NCBI GenBank assembly: GCA_036493475.1
Contig: DASXPS010000194.1
Coordinates: 1-60,688 of the forward strand
DNA length: 60,688 bases
From: Sporichthyaceae bacterium
GTDB taxonomy: Bacteria; Actinomycetota; Actinomycetes; Sporichthyales; Sporichthyaceae
Reading direction: 5' to 3'
Part shown: piece by piece, positions 38,367-47,098 of the stretch
Numbering within the stretch: position 1 is the stretch's first letter
Layout: every line of letters begins with the position of its first letter
The notes under the pieces: generated by a model
Database searches by the model: none
The model's input: only the letters and a program-made list of their open reading frames with translations
Told to the model about the DNA's origin: nothing
Made by a program: the position numbers and the translations under genes

Positions 38367-39338
38367 TTGAGTCGTCGCCGCGTCAGGTTTCTGGCCAGCG
38401 CCCTTGCCGGTGCCCTGGCCTCCGTGGTCAGCCTCGCCGACCCGGTGCAAACGGTCGCCGCCGCCGCCGCTACCGGGTGTGACTCCGCGCGCCCGTCGGT
38501 CAGCGCCTTCTACGGTCCGGCGGCCAGCGAGATCTACGACAACGCGTTCCACAACGCCTTCGCGATCCCGAATCTGCCCGCGGGCTACACGCCGCAGGGC
38601 ATGACCACCTGGCCGCTGCCCAATGGGTCGAGCCTGCTCATTCTCGGCGAGTACAAGAAGAAGCACGACTCGCTTCTGGTCGCCATCGACCCCTCCACCG
38701 GGCACAGCTACGGCACCGTGAAGATCGCCGAGGCGCACCTGGGTGGCATCGCCATCGTCGGTAACTGGCTGTTCGCGCAGGACAAGCCGAACACCAACCA
38801 CGAAAAGGTCCGCAAGTACGACATGGGCAAGCTCGCGAAGGCGTTTCTCTCCTCGCACAACACCGGCGTCTACCCGTACGTGGGCAAGACCGGTGCGCTG
38901 CAGCCGGTGTACTGGGCCAGCTTCATGAGCTCCTACGGCGGCCATCTCTACACCGGCCACCACGGCATCAAGGACGTCCTGATGTACGAGTACTCGGTGG
39001 ACTCCACCGGCACCCTGCACAAGAAGCACACGTATCAGTCCCCGCCGTTGACCGATGGTGTCGTGGTCACCGGCGATCGCTTCATCTTCATCAGCCACAC
39101 CGATGCCCCGGACACCTTCGGCACCATGACCATCACCGGGCGGCACGCCCACCTGAGTGACGCGTCGATCCGGTGCTTCGCGATGCCCAACCTCGGGGAG
39201 GGCACGGTGCTCGACCACGGCACCCTGTACACGGCCTTCGAGAGCGGCTCAGTCGGTAGCCACCCGACGGCCGCCGATCGCATCAACGACGTGCACGGAG
39301 CTTCCTACACCCTGTTGTCCCAATTGCTGGGCAGCTGA
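38367..39338 (+). CDS. Secreted protein of unknown function
   Basis: The start is a TTG (38367) behind a GAGGAGGAGA ribosome binding site. A signal peptide (RRRVRFLASALAGALASVVSLA) is followed by a 290-residue mature part with beta-propeller-like repeats: LLVAIDPSTGHSYGTVKI, GGIAIVGNWLFAQD, HLYTGHHGIKDVLMYEY, DGVVVTGDRFIFISHT. These resemble strands of secreted propeller or quinoprotein-like proteins. It has two Cys (TGCDSAR, IRCFAMP). No enzyme family is recognised. It precedes the ftsEX unit but has its own ribosome binding site and probably its own promoter. Confidence 0.7.
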   Translation: MSRRRVRFLASALAGALASVVSLADPVQTVAAAAATGCDSARPSVSAFYGPAASEIYDNAFHNAFAIPNLPAGYTPQGMTTWPLPNGSSLLILGEYKKKHDSLLVAIDPSTGHSYGTVKIAEAHLGGIAIVGNWLFAQDKPNTNHEKVRKYDMGKLAKAFLSSHNTGVYPYVGKTGALQPVYWASFMSSYGGHLYTGHHGIKDVLMYEYSVDSTGTLHKKHTYQSPPLTDGVVVTGDRFIFISHTDAPDTFGTMTITGRHAHLSDASIRCFAMPNLGEGTVLDHGTLYTAFESGSVGSHPTAADRINDVHGASYTLLSQLLGS

Positions 39339-39404
39339 GCGGACCCCCGGGGCGGATCTCGCGGCGCGCCGTTCGTTGTTCCCCGGACGGCAACGTGTCC
39401 GACC

Positions 39405-39410
39405 TACTAT
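39405..39410 (+). promoter_or_regulatory. Probable -10 box of the ftsEX operon
   Basis: TACTAT fits TANNNT; transcription would start near 39417, about 30 nt before the ftsE ATG. Confidence 0.45.
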
Positions 39411-39446
39411 CGAGACCAGCCGCCGGGGAAGGCAGTAGTTGCGCGC

Positions 39447-40136
39447 ATGATCCGCTTGGAGAACGTCAGCAAGACCTATCCCAGCCAGGACCAACCTGCG
39501 CTGCGCGATGTCTCCTTGGAGATCGCCAAGGGCGAGTTCGTGTTCCTCGTCGGCGCGTCCGGGTCGGGTAAGTCGACGTTTCTGCGTCTGGTGCTCAAGG
39601 AGGAGCGGCCCACCACCGGGTCGATTCATGTGCTGGGCAAGGATTTGTCCCGGTTGTCGAACTGGAAGGTGCCCACGCTGCGCCGGCAGATCGGCACGGT
39701 GTTCCAGGACTTCCGGCTGCTGCCGAACAAGACGGTCAACGAGAACGTGGCCTTCGCGCTGGAGGTACTCGGCAAGTCCCGCGGCGTGGTGCGCAAAGTG
39801 GTGCCCGAGGTGCTGGAACTGGTCGGCCTGGCCGACAAGGCCGACCGCATGCCCGACGAGCTGTCCGGCGGTGAGCAGCAGCGGGTGGCGATCGCCCGCG
39901 CGTTCGTCAACCGCCCGCTGATCCTGATCGCGGACGAGCCCACCGGGAACCTGGACCCGAACACCTCGGTGGGCATCATGAAGCTGCTGGACCGGATCAA
40001 CCGCACCGGCACTACCGTGCTGATGGCCACGCACGATCAGGCCATCGTGGACCAGATGCGCAAGCGGGTGATCGAACTGGAACTCGGCCGGATGGTGCGC
40101 GACCAGCACCGCGGCGTTTACGGATACAGCGCATGA
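39447..40136 (+). CDS. ftsE: Cell division ATP-binding protein FtsE
   Basis: The ABC ATPase of the FtsEX complex, which controls peptidoglycan hydrolysis at the division site. The 229-residue protein has Walker [10 protein letters not shown] (36-44), a Q loop in [18 protein letters not shown], the signature [15 protein letters not shown], Walker [14 protein letters not shown] and the H loop MATHD. The stop overlaps ftsX by 4 nt. Confidence 0.96.
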   Translation: MIRLENVSKTYPSQDQPALRDVSLEIAKGEFVFLVGASGSGKSTFLRLVLKEERPTTGSIHVLGKDLSRLSNWKVPTLRRQIGTVFQDFRLLPNKTVNENVAFALEVLGKSRGVVRKVVPEVLELVGLADKADRMPDELSGGEQQRVAIARAFVNRPLILIADEPTGNLDPNTSVGIMKLLDRINRTGTTVLMATHDQAIVDQMRKRVIELELGRMVRDQHRGVYGYSA

Positions 40137-41041
40137 GAGTTTCCTTTGTCACCAGCGAAATCACCACGGGGTTGCGGCGCAACCTGACCATGACGATCGC
40201 CGTGGTGATCACCACCGCGGTGGCGTTGTCGCTGTTCGGCCTGGCCATGTTGACCGGCAAGCAGGTCAACACCATGAAGGACTACTGGTACGACAAGGTC
40301 GAGGTCTCGCTGTTCCTCTGCCTGCCCGACTCGGGCACCGCGAGTTGTCGCAGCGGCGTGGTCACCGACTCGCAGCGCAACGAGATCCGCGCGGATCTGG
40401 ACAAGCTGCGGCCGCTGGTTGCCGAGGTGTTCTACGAGTCCAAGACGCAGGCCTACGAACGGTTCAAGCAGCAGTTCAAGGGCTCCTCGATCGCCGACAA
40501 CATCACCCCGGAACAGATGCCGGAGTCCTTCCGGGTGAAGCTGTCCGATCCCACCAAGTACGACATCATCTACAGCGCGTTCAACGGCCGACCCGGCATC
40601 GAGCAGGTGCAGGACCAGCGCAAGGTGCTGCAGCCGTTCTTCCGGGTGCTGCACGCGGTGTCCGTGGGCGCGCTGCTGCTGGCCGGCATCATCCTGGCCG
40701 CGGCGCTGCTGCTGATCATCAACACCATTCGAATATCGGCGTTCTCCCGGCGTCGGGAGACCAGCATCAAGCGGCTGGTGGGCGCCTCCAACCTGTCCAT
40801 CCGGTTGCCGTTCATCCTCGAGGGCGCGGTGGCCGGGGGGATCGGCGCGGTGCTGGCCACCGTGCTGGTGGTGCTCGCCAAGTGGGCCGGGGTGGACCAC
40901 TACCTGGAGCCGAACTTCCAGTTCACCGCCTGGATCAGCTGGAGTGCGGTGGTCTCCACGGTGCCCTGGCTGTTCCTGTTCGGCGTCGGGGTGTCCTCCC
41001 TCGTTTCCGCGATCACGCTGCGTCGCTACCTGCGCGTGTAG
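40133..41041 (+). CDS. ftsX: Cell division membrane protein FtsX
   Basis: Membrane partner of FtsE. The 302-residue protein has a first helix at residues 18-42, a large extracytoplasmic loop up to about residue 170 that holds a pair of Cys ([14 protein letters not shown]), then three C-terminal helices with the FtsX signature [29 protein letters not shown]. The loop normally touches the wall hydrolase; here an M23 peptidase with a coiled-coil follows directly. The gene overlaps ftsE (ATGA). Confidence 0.96.
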   Translation: MRVSFVTSEITTGLRRNLTMTIAVVITTAVALSLFGLAMLTGKQVNTMKDYWYDKVEVSLFLCLPDSGTASCRSGVVTDSQRNEIRADLDKLRPLVAEVFYESKTQAYERFKQQFKGSSIADNITPEQMPESFRVKLSDPTKYDIIYSAFNGRPGIEQVQDQRKVLQPFFRVLHAVSVGALLLAGIILAAALLLIINTIRISAFSRRRETSIKRLVGASNLSIRLPFILEGAVAGGIGAVLATVLVVLAKWAGVDHYLEPNFQFTAWISWSAVVSTVPWLFLFGVGVSSLVSAITLRRYLRV

Positions 41042-41147
41042 AACCTTCGGGCTTTCTCAACTCGCGGCGCGCCTGCGCGTTCTGCACAGCCTCCGTTGTT
41101 ACCAATGGGGATAGCGGGGCTGTTGTGACGAGCGGTGGGGGCTGGCA

Positions 41148-42395
41148 GTGGAGTGGCAAAGGGCAGGTGTGACGGCGCTGATCATGGCGGTCCTCGGGGC
41201 CACGGGCGCCCCGGCCGCGCTGGCCCACGACGGCGGCGACCCGGGCGCGCGCAAGCGCAAGGTGGACTCCAAGGTGCACACGCTGCACCAGCAGGTCAAC
41301 GACAGCGCCACCAAGGTCGCCTCCGCATCGACCGCGCTGGCCACAGCCAATGCCCAACTGCCGCACGCCCGCGCGGCGTTGACCTCGGCGCGCGGCGCGC
41401 AGGTCGCCGCGCAATCCGCCGCGGCGGCCGCGACCGCGAGAGTGACCGCAACCGCCATGGAGACGCTGCGGGTCGCCCGGGTCTACGACAACATCTCCGC
41501 CGACCTGCTCGGCCACCGCGACGCCGCCGGTGCGCTGGCCCGCCAGGCCTACGAGGGCGGCGACATGGCGCGGCTGGGCATGGTGCTGGGCGCCCGCTCG
41601 CCGGAGGACTTCACCTCGGGACTGGCCTATGTGCAGGCGGTGAGCCGTTCGGAGCGGCTCATTCTGCAGACGCTCGACGGCTACCAGCGTGAACTGGCCA
41701 TGCGCGAGGCCAAACTCGCGGCGCTGAAGATCGCCGCCGGCTCCGCACAGCACGACGCTGCCGATGCGGCGATCCGCAGCGTGGCCGCCACCACCACCGC
41801 CGCCGCCGCCTCCGACGCGGTGGACGCGCTGGTCGCACAACGCACTCAGGCACTGTCCGACGCGCAGAAACTGAAGGCCGCCCTGGAGGCGGAGTTCGCC
41901 GAGGAGAGGGCGGAATCCGACCGGCTCGCCAGGATCATCGCCGCGCGCGCCGCGGCGGCCCGCCGCGCGCTGAAGGGTGGGCGTCTGCCGCTCGGCGACG
42001 GCATCCTGTCTTTCCCGGTGATCGGTCCGATCACCTCGCCGTTCGGCATGCGCTACCACCCGATCCTGCACCGCTGGAAGTTGCACACCGGCACCGATTT
42101 CGGGGTGCCCACCGGTACCGCGGTGCACACCGCAATGGATGGCGTCGTGCTGCAGGCCTACTACAACCGCGCCTACGGCTACCGGGTGATCGTCGACCAC
42201 GGCTTCGTCAACGGCGTCTACCTGGTCACCACCTACAACCACATGAGCCGCTGGATCGTGCACAAGGGCCAGCACCTCAGGCGCGGACAGGTGCTCGGCT
42301 ACTCCGGTGCCACCGGTTGGGCCACCGGTCCGCACCTGCATTTCGAGGTGCTGGTGGACGGCAAGTTCACCAACCCCATGCGCTGGCTGCATTAG
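41148..42395 (+). CDS. M23 family (LytM-type) peptidase with coiled coil, FtsEX partner
   Basis: A 415-residue secreted peptidoglycan hydrolase of the EnvC/RipC organisation: a signal segment ([19 protein letters not shown]), an alanine-rich coiled coil (about residues 30-280) that in FtsEX partners contacts FtsX, and a C-terminal LytM domain. Zinc ligands are visible: His and Asp of LHTGTDFG, and the HxH of GPHLHFEV. The GTG at 41148 is used; GTG 41169 would shorten the N-terminus by seven residues. The gene is 106 nt after ftsX and 28 nt ahead of smpB, so it may belong to the ftsEX operon. Confidence 0.88.
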   Translation: MEWQRAGVTALIMAVLGATGAPAALAHDGGDPGARKRKVDSKVHTLHQQVNDSATKVASASTALATANAQLPHARAALTSARGAQVAAQSAAAAATARVTATAMETLRVARVYDNISADLLGHRDAAGALARQAYEGGDMARLGMVLGARSPEDFTSGLAYVQAVSRSERLILQTLDGYQRELAMREAKLAALKIAAGSAQHDAADAAIRSVAATTTAAAASDAVDALVAQRTQALSDAQKLKAALEAEFAEERAESDRLARIIAARAAAARRALKGGRLPLGDGILSFPVIGPITSPFGMRYHPILHRWKLHTGTDFGVPTGTAVHTAMDGVVLQAYYNRAYGYRVIVDHGFVNGVYLVTTYNHMSRWIVHKGQHLRRGQVLGYSGATGWATGPHLHFEVLVDGKFTNPMRWLH

Positions 42396-42423
42396 GTCCT
42401 CGCCCCTCGTAGAGTTGCCCGCC

Positions 42424-42912
42424 ATGGCACGCGAGAAGGGGCGCAAGGTGATCGCCCAGAACAAGAAGGCGCGCCACGACTACCACATCGAGGACGTCTA
42501 CGAGGCCGGGCTGGTGCTGACCGGCACGGAGGTCAAGTCGTTGCGGGCCGGCCGGGCGTCGTTGGTCGACGGCTTCGCGACCTTTCGCGACGGCGAGATG
42601 TTCCTGCACGCGGTGCACATTCCCGAGTACAACCAGGGCACCTGGACCAACCACGAGCCGCGCCGGGTGCGCAAGCTGCTGCTGAACCGCGCGGAGATCG
42701 ATCGTTGGCAGCAGAAGACCAAGGACTCGGGGCTGACCGTCGTGCCGCTGTCGCTGTACTTCTCCGACGGCCGGGCCAAGGTCGAGATCGCGCTGGCCCG
42801 GGGCAAGAAGCTGCACGACAAGCGGCAGGCGCTGGCCGAGCGGCAGGCCACCCGGGAGATGGCCCGCGAACTGAACCGGCGCAACCGCGGCGGTCGGGAA
42901 CGCGAGGACTGA
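42424..42912 (+). CDS. smpB: SsrA-binding protein SmpB
   Basis: The tmRNA partner in ribosome rescue. The 162-residue protein has [36 protein letters not shown] at the start and a basic C-terminal tail ([18 protein letters not shown]) that fills the empty mRNA channel. The ATG at 42424 is 8 nt after a TAGAGT box (42410-42415), suggesting a separate leaderless promoter. Its RNA partner ssrA lies 3.5 kb downstream, separated by three GDPD genes on the other strand. In many actinobacteria smpB and ssrA are adjacent. Confidence 0.96.
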   Translation: MAREKGRKVIAQNKKARHDYHIEDVYEAGLVLTGTEVKSLRAGRASLVDGFATFRDGEMFLHAVHIPEYNQGTWTNHEPRRVRKLLLNRAEIDRWQQKTKDSGLTVVPLSLYFSDGRAKVEIALARGKKLHDKRQALAERQATREMARELNRRNRGGRERED

Positions 42913-42913
42913 C

Positions 42914-42955
42914 CGGGCCGGAGAACGGCCCGCCCGCAGTGATCCGGACGGGCCG
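42914..42955. terminator. Bidirectional terminator between smpB and GDPD 1
   Basis: CGGGCCG (42914-42920) pairs with CGGCCCG (42926-42932). The same CGGCCCG can instead pair with CGGGCCG at 42949-42955, so there are two alternative hairpins, one facing each gene. smpB ends 2 nt before and the leftward GDPD gene ends 22 nt after. Confidence 0.65.
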
Positions 42956-42976
42956 TCGCGCTGCTTGCTTCAGCGA

Positions 42977-43912
42977 CTAGAAGCCGCCGCCACCGCCGCC
43001 GCCCCCGCCGTGGCCGTGCGAGTCGCCGCCGCCACTGCCCGCGTGGGAGTGGCTGTGCCCTCTCGAGCTATGCGAACGGTGCGAGCTGTGCGCGGGCACG
43101 CTGCCGCCGTTCATCATGTCCAGGGCCTCGGTCAGATCATTGGCCAGCAGGCCGGTGAGGCCCAGGCCGAAGATCCGGCTCATCGAGTCCGGGTGGTCCT
43201 GCACCGCGAACACCTCGGCGCCGCGCCGCTCGGCCCGGGCCACCAGGCCGCTGCTGACCGGGACGTTGTACGGGATGAGCACCGGCCAGTCGGTGTTCCA
43301 ACCGTCGGGGTTGCTGAACACGTAGCCGACCCGCCCCGCGCCCGCGGCCCGCATGGTGCGCAGCGTTGCCTCAGTGCTGCCGATGATCGTGGTCCGGTCG
43401 TTGGCCATCCGGTTGGCGCTGATCGTGTTGACGATCCGCCCTGCCTCGCTCGGGCTGGAGTCCTTGACGTGGACGAACGCGCGCAGCGTGTTGGAGTGGC
43501 TGCGGATGAACGCCATCGCAGTGTTCAGGCTGGGCACCCGCTCGCCGCGGAAGCGGCCGGAGAACCAGCTGCCCGCGTCGCAGTGCTCGAGCTCGCGATA
43601 GGTGAAGCTGTCCACGAAGCCGCGGCAGTTGGTGGTCCGGGTCACCGTGTCGTCGTGCATGAGCACCGGGACGCCGTCCTTGGTGAACCGCACGTCGAAC
43701 TCCACCCCATCGGCCCCCGCCCGGATGGAGTGCGAAATCGCGGCGATGGTGGACTCCGGTGCCCGGTCGTAGCCGCCGCGGTGCGCGATGACCAGCCCGC
43801 CGTGGTGCGAAGCGGACGCGTTGGCCGCGCCGAAACTCAGCACCGAACCGGCCACCAGGCCGGCCAGAGCCAAACCACGAGCGGCTTTGCCGCCCCACCC
43901 CTTGATGGCCAT
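42977..43912 (-). CDS. Secreted glycerophosphodiester phosphodiesterase 1 (His-rich tail)
   Basis: GDPDs split glycerophosphodiesters into an alcohol and glycerol-3-phosphate. This 311-residue copy has a signal peptide, catalytic His44 in AHRGG, the PEST variant of the PENT loop, metal ligands Glu71/Asp73 (VEFDV) and catalytic His86 (MHD), followed by RTTNC. The third metal ligand, usually Glu in an EIK motif, is His148 (FVHVK). A Cys pair (TTNC and EHCDAG) may form a disulphide. The last 37 residues are a Ser/His then Gly tail (SHRSHSSRGHSHSHAG) likely to bind metal ions. ATG 43912 follows a GAGGACGAAG ribosome binding site. Confidence 0.88.
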   Translation of the reverse strand: MAIKGWGGKAARGLALAGLVAGSVLSFGAANASASHHGGLVIAHRGGYDRAPESTIAAISHSIRAGADGVEFDVRFTKDGVPVLMHDDTVTRTTNCRGFVDSFTYRELEHCDAGSWFSGRFRGERVPSLNTAMAFIRSHSNTLRAFVHVKDSSPSEAGRIVNTISANRMANDRTTIIGSTEATLRTMRAAGAGRVGYVFSNPDGWNTDWPVLIPYNVPVSSGLVARAERRGAEVFAVQDHPDSMSRIFGLGLTGLLANDLTEALDMMNGGSVPAHSSHRSHSSRGHSHSHAGSGGGDSHGHGGGGGGGGGF

Positions 43913-44063
43913 CTTCTTCGTCCTCACTCGACTCGATGCAGCGACGCGGTGAGGTCGATGGTGAGGCCAATCACGGCGGGAGCGGTGCCCGGTTCGCGAA
44001 AAATGCCCGGTTTTTGGCTCACCCGTGGACAAAGAGGGCCCCTGTGGCCTGTGGGAGCACTGA

Positions 44064-44139
44064 GACGTGAGAGGTGATCTGATCCGAGCCGGGACGGGTC
44101 ATGCCGCGGCAGTACCCGATCTCGGATCATTGTCACGTC
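44064..44139 (-). terminator. Long inverted repeat at the end of GDPD 2
   Basis: GACGTGA (44064-44070) pairs with TCACGTC (44133-44139), and inside GATCCGA pairs with TCGGATC and CGGG with CCCG. The right arm lies within the last codons of the GDPD 2 gene, and its stop codon is in the loop region. It probably terminates that gene before GDPD 1. Confidence 0.5.
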
Positions 44140-45058
44140 GTTCGGCCGGTCGCTTTCCGAAACCGTCGCTGTGCGGCACGGGCGCTGCCCCCCGCGAACC
44201 CGTGGTGCTCTGGGTGTGGTCGGCGAGCGTCGACAGGGCCTTGCCCAGCGAGTTGGCCATGTAGCCGTTCAGGTGCAGGCCGGGCACCGTGCCGACCCGG
44301 ATCGGGCGGTTCTGCACGGCGATCACGAAGTGCCCCGCGCGCTGTGCCCGGGCGACCAGGGCTGCGGTGATCGGGGTGTTGAACGGGATCAGCACCGGGT
44401 ACTTCGCCCGCCAGTAGCTGGGCCGGCTGAAGATCAGCCCGCAGCGCTTGGAGCCGGCCTTCGTCAGCCGGTCGAGGATGGCGGTTTCGTCCGCGATGGT
44501 GGTCGTGGTGTGTCCGTCGTTGAGCCCGTAGCGATTCAGCGCGGCCACAATGCTGCGCGCCTGGGCCGCCGTGTCCGCCTGCTTGACGTGGACGTACGCA
44601 TTGCCGTGCGCGCGGGCCACCACGGCCAGCGCCTCGTAGAGGTTCGGTACCGGCTCGCCGCGCTTGGAGACGCAGTGGCGCAGTTGCGCGTAGGTGTATT
44701 TCTCCACCGCGCCCGAGCAGTTCGTGGTGCGGTCCAACGTCTCGTCGTGCATGACCACCGGGACCTGGTCGGAGCTGAAGTGCACGTCGAACTCCACGGC
44801 CTGCGCGCCGGTCTGGAACGAGTGGGCGAGGCCGGCCAGGGTGTTCTCCGGGGCCCAGTCGTTGCCGCCGCGGTGGCCGATCACCTGCAGGTACGACAGG
44901 TCGTAGGTGGTCGGCTTGGCCACGGGACCGGTGTCGGCGGCGTGGAACGCGCCCGGCACTGTGCCGCCCTGGGCCTTCGAGGCGTTCCATGCCAACAGCG
45001 GAGTCATCGCCAGCGCGGCGACCAACAAGTTCGTTCCGATCAGCGGTCCCCGGCGCAT
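44099..45058 (-). CDS. Secreted glycerophosphodiester phosphodiesterase 2
   Basis: A 319-residue paralogue with a signal anchor (LIGTNLLVAALAMTPLLAW) and the most canonical GDPD core of the four: His62 (GHRGG), PENT with Glu71, Glu89/Asp91 (VEFDV), His104 (MHD) and RTTNC. The third metal position is again His (His157, YVHVK). The Cys pair is TTNC and RHCVSK. The C-terminal 30 residues are polar and low-complexity. ATG 45058 has GGAGGGTC just in front. It lies 187 nt upstream of GDPD 1 on the same strand. Confidence 0.9.
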   Translation of the reverse strand: MRRGPLIGTNLLVAALAMTPLLAWNASKAQGGTVPGAFHAADTGPVAKPTTYDLSYLQVIGHRGGNDWAPENTLAGLAHSFQTGAQAVEFDVHFSSDQVPVVMHDETLDRTTNCSGAVEKYTYAQLRHCVSKRGEPVPNLYEALAVVARAHGNAYVHVKQADTAAQARSIVAALNRYGLNDGHTTTTIADETAILDRLTKAGSKRCGLIFSRPSYWRAKYPVLIPFNTPITAALVARAQRAGHFVIAVQNRPIRVGTVPGLHLNGYMANSLGKALSTLADHTQSTTGSRGAAPVPHSDGFGKRPAERRDNDPRSGTAAA

Positions 45059-45206
45059 GACCCTCCCCCCATCGCCTCCCCACGATCTTGATGTGGACCG
45101 AATGGGTGCGTAGGGGAATTCCGTCATCAACCCTCTGTGGCCGGCAGTAATTCGACCTTTTGCCGTAACCAATTCCGGCCGGTCACGGCGCAACGGGCGA
45201 TTGTCT

Positions 45207-45236
45207 CCGATATCGCGACTTATCGGAACGTCGCGA
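45207..45236 (-). terminator. Alternative hairpins after GDPD 3
   Basis: CCGATA (45207-45212)/TATCGG (45221-45226) and TCGCGAC (45213-45219)/GTCGCGA (45230-45236) are two overlapping stems just downstream of the GDPD 3 stop at 45243. The rest of the gap (45059-45206) holds the GDPD 2 leader with a GGAGGG ribosome binding site and a relatively AT-rich stretch near 45110-45175. Confidence 0.5.
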
Positions 45237-45242
45237 GTACCG

Positions 45243-46127
45243 TCAGGAGTCGCCGGTGCCGGTCGAGGACTCGCCGTCGTCGGAATTCGAGCTGAGCGTT
45301 GGCGAGTACCCGGCCGGGCCGTCCGTGGTGGGTCGGTAACGGCCCAGCCGTTCCAACACCTGGTCGATGTGGTTGGCGAAGAAGCCATCCAGGCCGTAGT
45401 TGCGGTGAACCAGCTGGTCGAGGGTCAGCCCGTGATTCTGCACGGTCATCACGAAGGCGCCGTGCCGGTGCGCGCGGGCCACCAGCCTGCGGGTGACCAC
45501 GGTGTTGTAGGCCAGCAGGACCGGGTACGGGGCATCCCAGCCCTCCGGGTTGTTGAACACCAGTCCGAGGTGATTGGAGCCGGCCTCGTACATCCGATGC
45601 AGGATCGTCGGATTGTCCGCGATGGTGGTCGCCCAGGTGCCGTCGTTGAGACCGTACTTGTCGATCTCGCCCATGATGGTCTCGGCCTGCCATTGGTTGT
45701 TGACCAGCTTGCAGTGCACGAACACCAGGATGTGGCCCTGCGCAATGACCTGCAGGGCTTCGTCCAGAGTCGGCACGTTCTGGCCGCCACCGGCGTCGCA
45801 TTGCTCGAGTTCGGCCAATGTGTAGTCGGCGATCGGGCCCCTGCAGTTGGTGGTGCGGTTCATGGTGGGGTCGTGCATGACCACCGGGATGTGGTCGGCG
45901 GTCCACCACACGTCGAACTCAATGGCCTGTGCGCCCGCGGCGATCGCGTGCCGGAAGGTGACCAGCGTGGACTCCGGACCCCAGTCGTCGCCGCCACGGT
46001 GGGCCACGATCAACATCCGGTGAGTACGCACCGCCTGCGCCGGTCCGGTGGCCAACGCGGTGGTGGTGATCACCGCACCGGCCAACAAGCCCATGCCCCA
46101 GGGTCGGCACCGCTGGCGCTTGCTCAT
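45243..46127 (-). CDS. Secreted glycerophosphodiester phosphodiesterase 3
   Basis: A 294-residue paralogue with a clear signal peptide (GMGLLAGAVITTTALATGPAQA). Core residues: His43 (AHRGG), PEST with Glu52, Glu70/Asp72 (IEFDV), His85 (MHD), RTTNC, and His138 (FVHCK) in place of the third metal ligand Glu. The Cys pair is TTNC and EQCDAG, with an extra Cys next to His138. The tail is Ser/Asp/Gly-rich. Divergent from ssrA, with a 249-nt gap between the two. Confidence 0.9.
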   Translation of the reverse strand: MSKRQRCRPWGMGLLAGAVITTTALATGPAQAVRTHRMLIVAHRGGDDWGPESTLVTFRHAIAAGAQAIEFDVWWTADHIPVVMHDPTMNRTTNCRGPIADYTLAELEQCDAGGGQNVPTLDEALQVIAQGHILVFVHCKLVNNQWQAETIMGEIDKYGLNDGTWATTIADNPTILHRMYEAGSNHLGLVFNNPEGWDAPYPVLLAYNTVVTRRLVARAHRHGAFVMTVQNHGLTLDQLVHRNYGLDGFFANHIDQVLERLGRYRPTTDGPAGYSPTLSSNSDDGESSTGTGDS

Positions 46128-46376
46128 TCCATCGCCCTTTTCGCATGCATTTCATAATCAGTCGACATGCATTTCTCACATCATCTGATTAGCACTCAGA
46201 AGCCGCAGGTCACGGCCCATCCGACGTTATTCGCCGAGCGCGGAATGGAAATGCGTCGAGCTATTTGCTGACGATTATTTTGCGGTCACCGTGGGTGGAT
46301 TCGTGCGCAGATGCGGATCCTGTGCCGGTTTGCCCAACCCGGCGCCACGCGCTATCGTTGACTGCACAACTCAACA
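46128..46376. promoter_or_regulatory. Divergent promoter region of GDPD 3 and ssrA
   Basis: AT-richer than the surroundings. Toward ssrA, TTTGCC (46329-46334), an 18-bp spacer and TATCGT (46353-46358) form a promoter whose transcript would start about 12 nt before the mature tmRNA end, leaving a short piece for processing. Near GDPD 3 the word ATGCATTTC occurs twice (about 46145 and 46167), possibly a repeated binding site. Confidence 0.5.
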
Positions 46377-46755
46377 GGGGGTGATCGGTTTCGACTGCGG
46401 ATGTCGTTGCAGGAGAAGCGGGCCGAGGATGCGGGGACGATCTCGTTAACCATGCCTCGCAAAAAAATAAGCGCCAAGGTTAATAACCAGCGCGACCTCG
46501 CTCTTGCTGCCTAGTCAGTAGAGCCACAGGAGGTCTGTCAGCCCGGGGAGTGCCTTCGACCCGGTGTCTGGCATCAGCGAGAGGGCTCACGCCGACACCC
46601 GGTCACGGGGTGGACGCGGACATCAAACAGTGACTGAGCCTGTCGAGGAGCATGCCTGCCTGACTCCTCGGGGCTGAGAAAATCGTTGGCAGGATGCGCC
46701 CGGAGAAGGCCTGGATCGGTGCCGTAGGACGCGGGTTCAATTCCCGCCACCTCCA
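46377..46755 (+). ncRNA. ssrA: Transfer-messenger RNA
   Basis: Rescues stalled ribosomes together with SmpB. The tRNA-like ends are GGGGGTG (46377-46383) and CACCTCC plus discriminator A (46748-46755). GATCGGTTTCGACTG after the first stem and the T arm GCGGGTTCAATTCCCGC are diagnostic. CCA is not encoded. The tag frame begins at GCC 46474 and ends at TAG 46513-46515, encoding AKVNNQRDLALAA, with the usual C-terminal ALAA degradation signal. Length (379 nt) is normal. Promoter boxes lie upstream and a hairpin terminator starts 9 nt downstream. Confidence 0.96.
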
Positions 46756-46763
46756 CTCGGGGT

Positions 46764-46795
46764 GAGGTGTGCTCGCGGAAAGCGCGAGCCACCTC
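46764..46795 (+). terminator. Terminator of ssrA
   Basis: GAGGTG/CACCTC and GCTCGC/GCGAGC form a 12-bp stem with a single-base bulge and a 7-nt loop. Two further hairpins follow directly (TCGCGATGC/GCATCGCGA near 46807-46828 and GGGTCGCG/CGCGACCC near 46831-46857). Confidence 0.7.
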
Positions 46796-46905
46796 GTTCC
46801 GGATCACATCGCGATGCTCCGCATCGCGAACGGGTCGCGACGCTTCGCGCGCGACCCCCGGTCGCCCCTGGTTCGGCACCCGCGTCTCGTGGCATGTGCC
46901 GTTGC

Positions 46906-47016
46906 TCATTCATGAGCGCAGCGCGCACTGTCATACCCGGGGCGTCATTCTCGGGGCGGATTTGGGCCTTCGGATGACGCCTGGCGTATGAGAGAACTCG
47001 CTGCGCTCATGAATGA
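46906..47016. repeat. 111-bp imperfect palindrome between ssrA and GDPD 4
   Basis: The outer 30-nt arms (46906-46935 and 46987-47016) are complementary at 26 of 30 positions. GGCGTCAT (46941-46948) and ATGACGCC (46974-46981) pair inside. The 46756-47098 gap contains no convincing gene, only this palindrome and several hairpins. It may be a repeated intergenic element; the core GAGCGCAGCG also occurs after pruA at about 30946. Confidence 0.6.
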
Positions 47017-47047
47017 TCGGGCGGCGGGCGCACCCCCGGCACGCAGC

Positions 47048-47077
47048 AGGGCCCGGTGGCTGCTGCCACCGGGCCCT
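47048..47077 (-). terminator. Terminator of GDPD 4
   Basis: AGGGCCCGGTGGC (47048-47060) pairs perfectly with its complement (47065-47077) around a TGCT loop, 21 nt after the GDPD 4 stop. Confidence 0.8.
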
Positions 47078-47098
47078 CGTCGCGTGCGCAGTGTGGCG

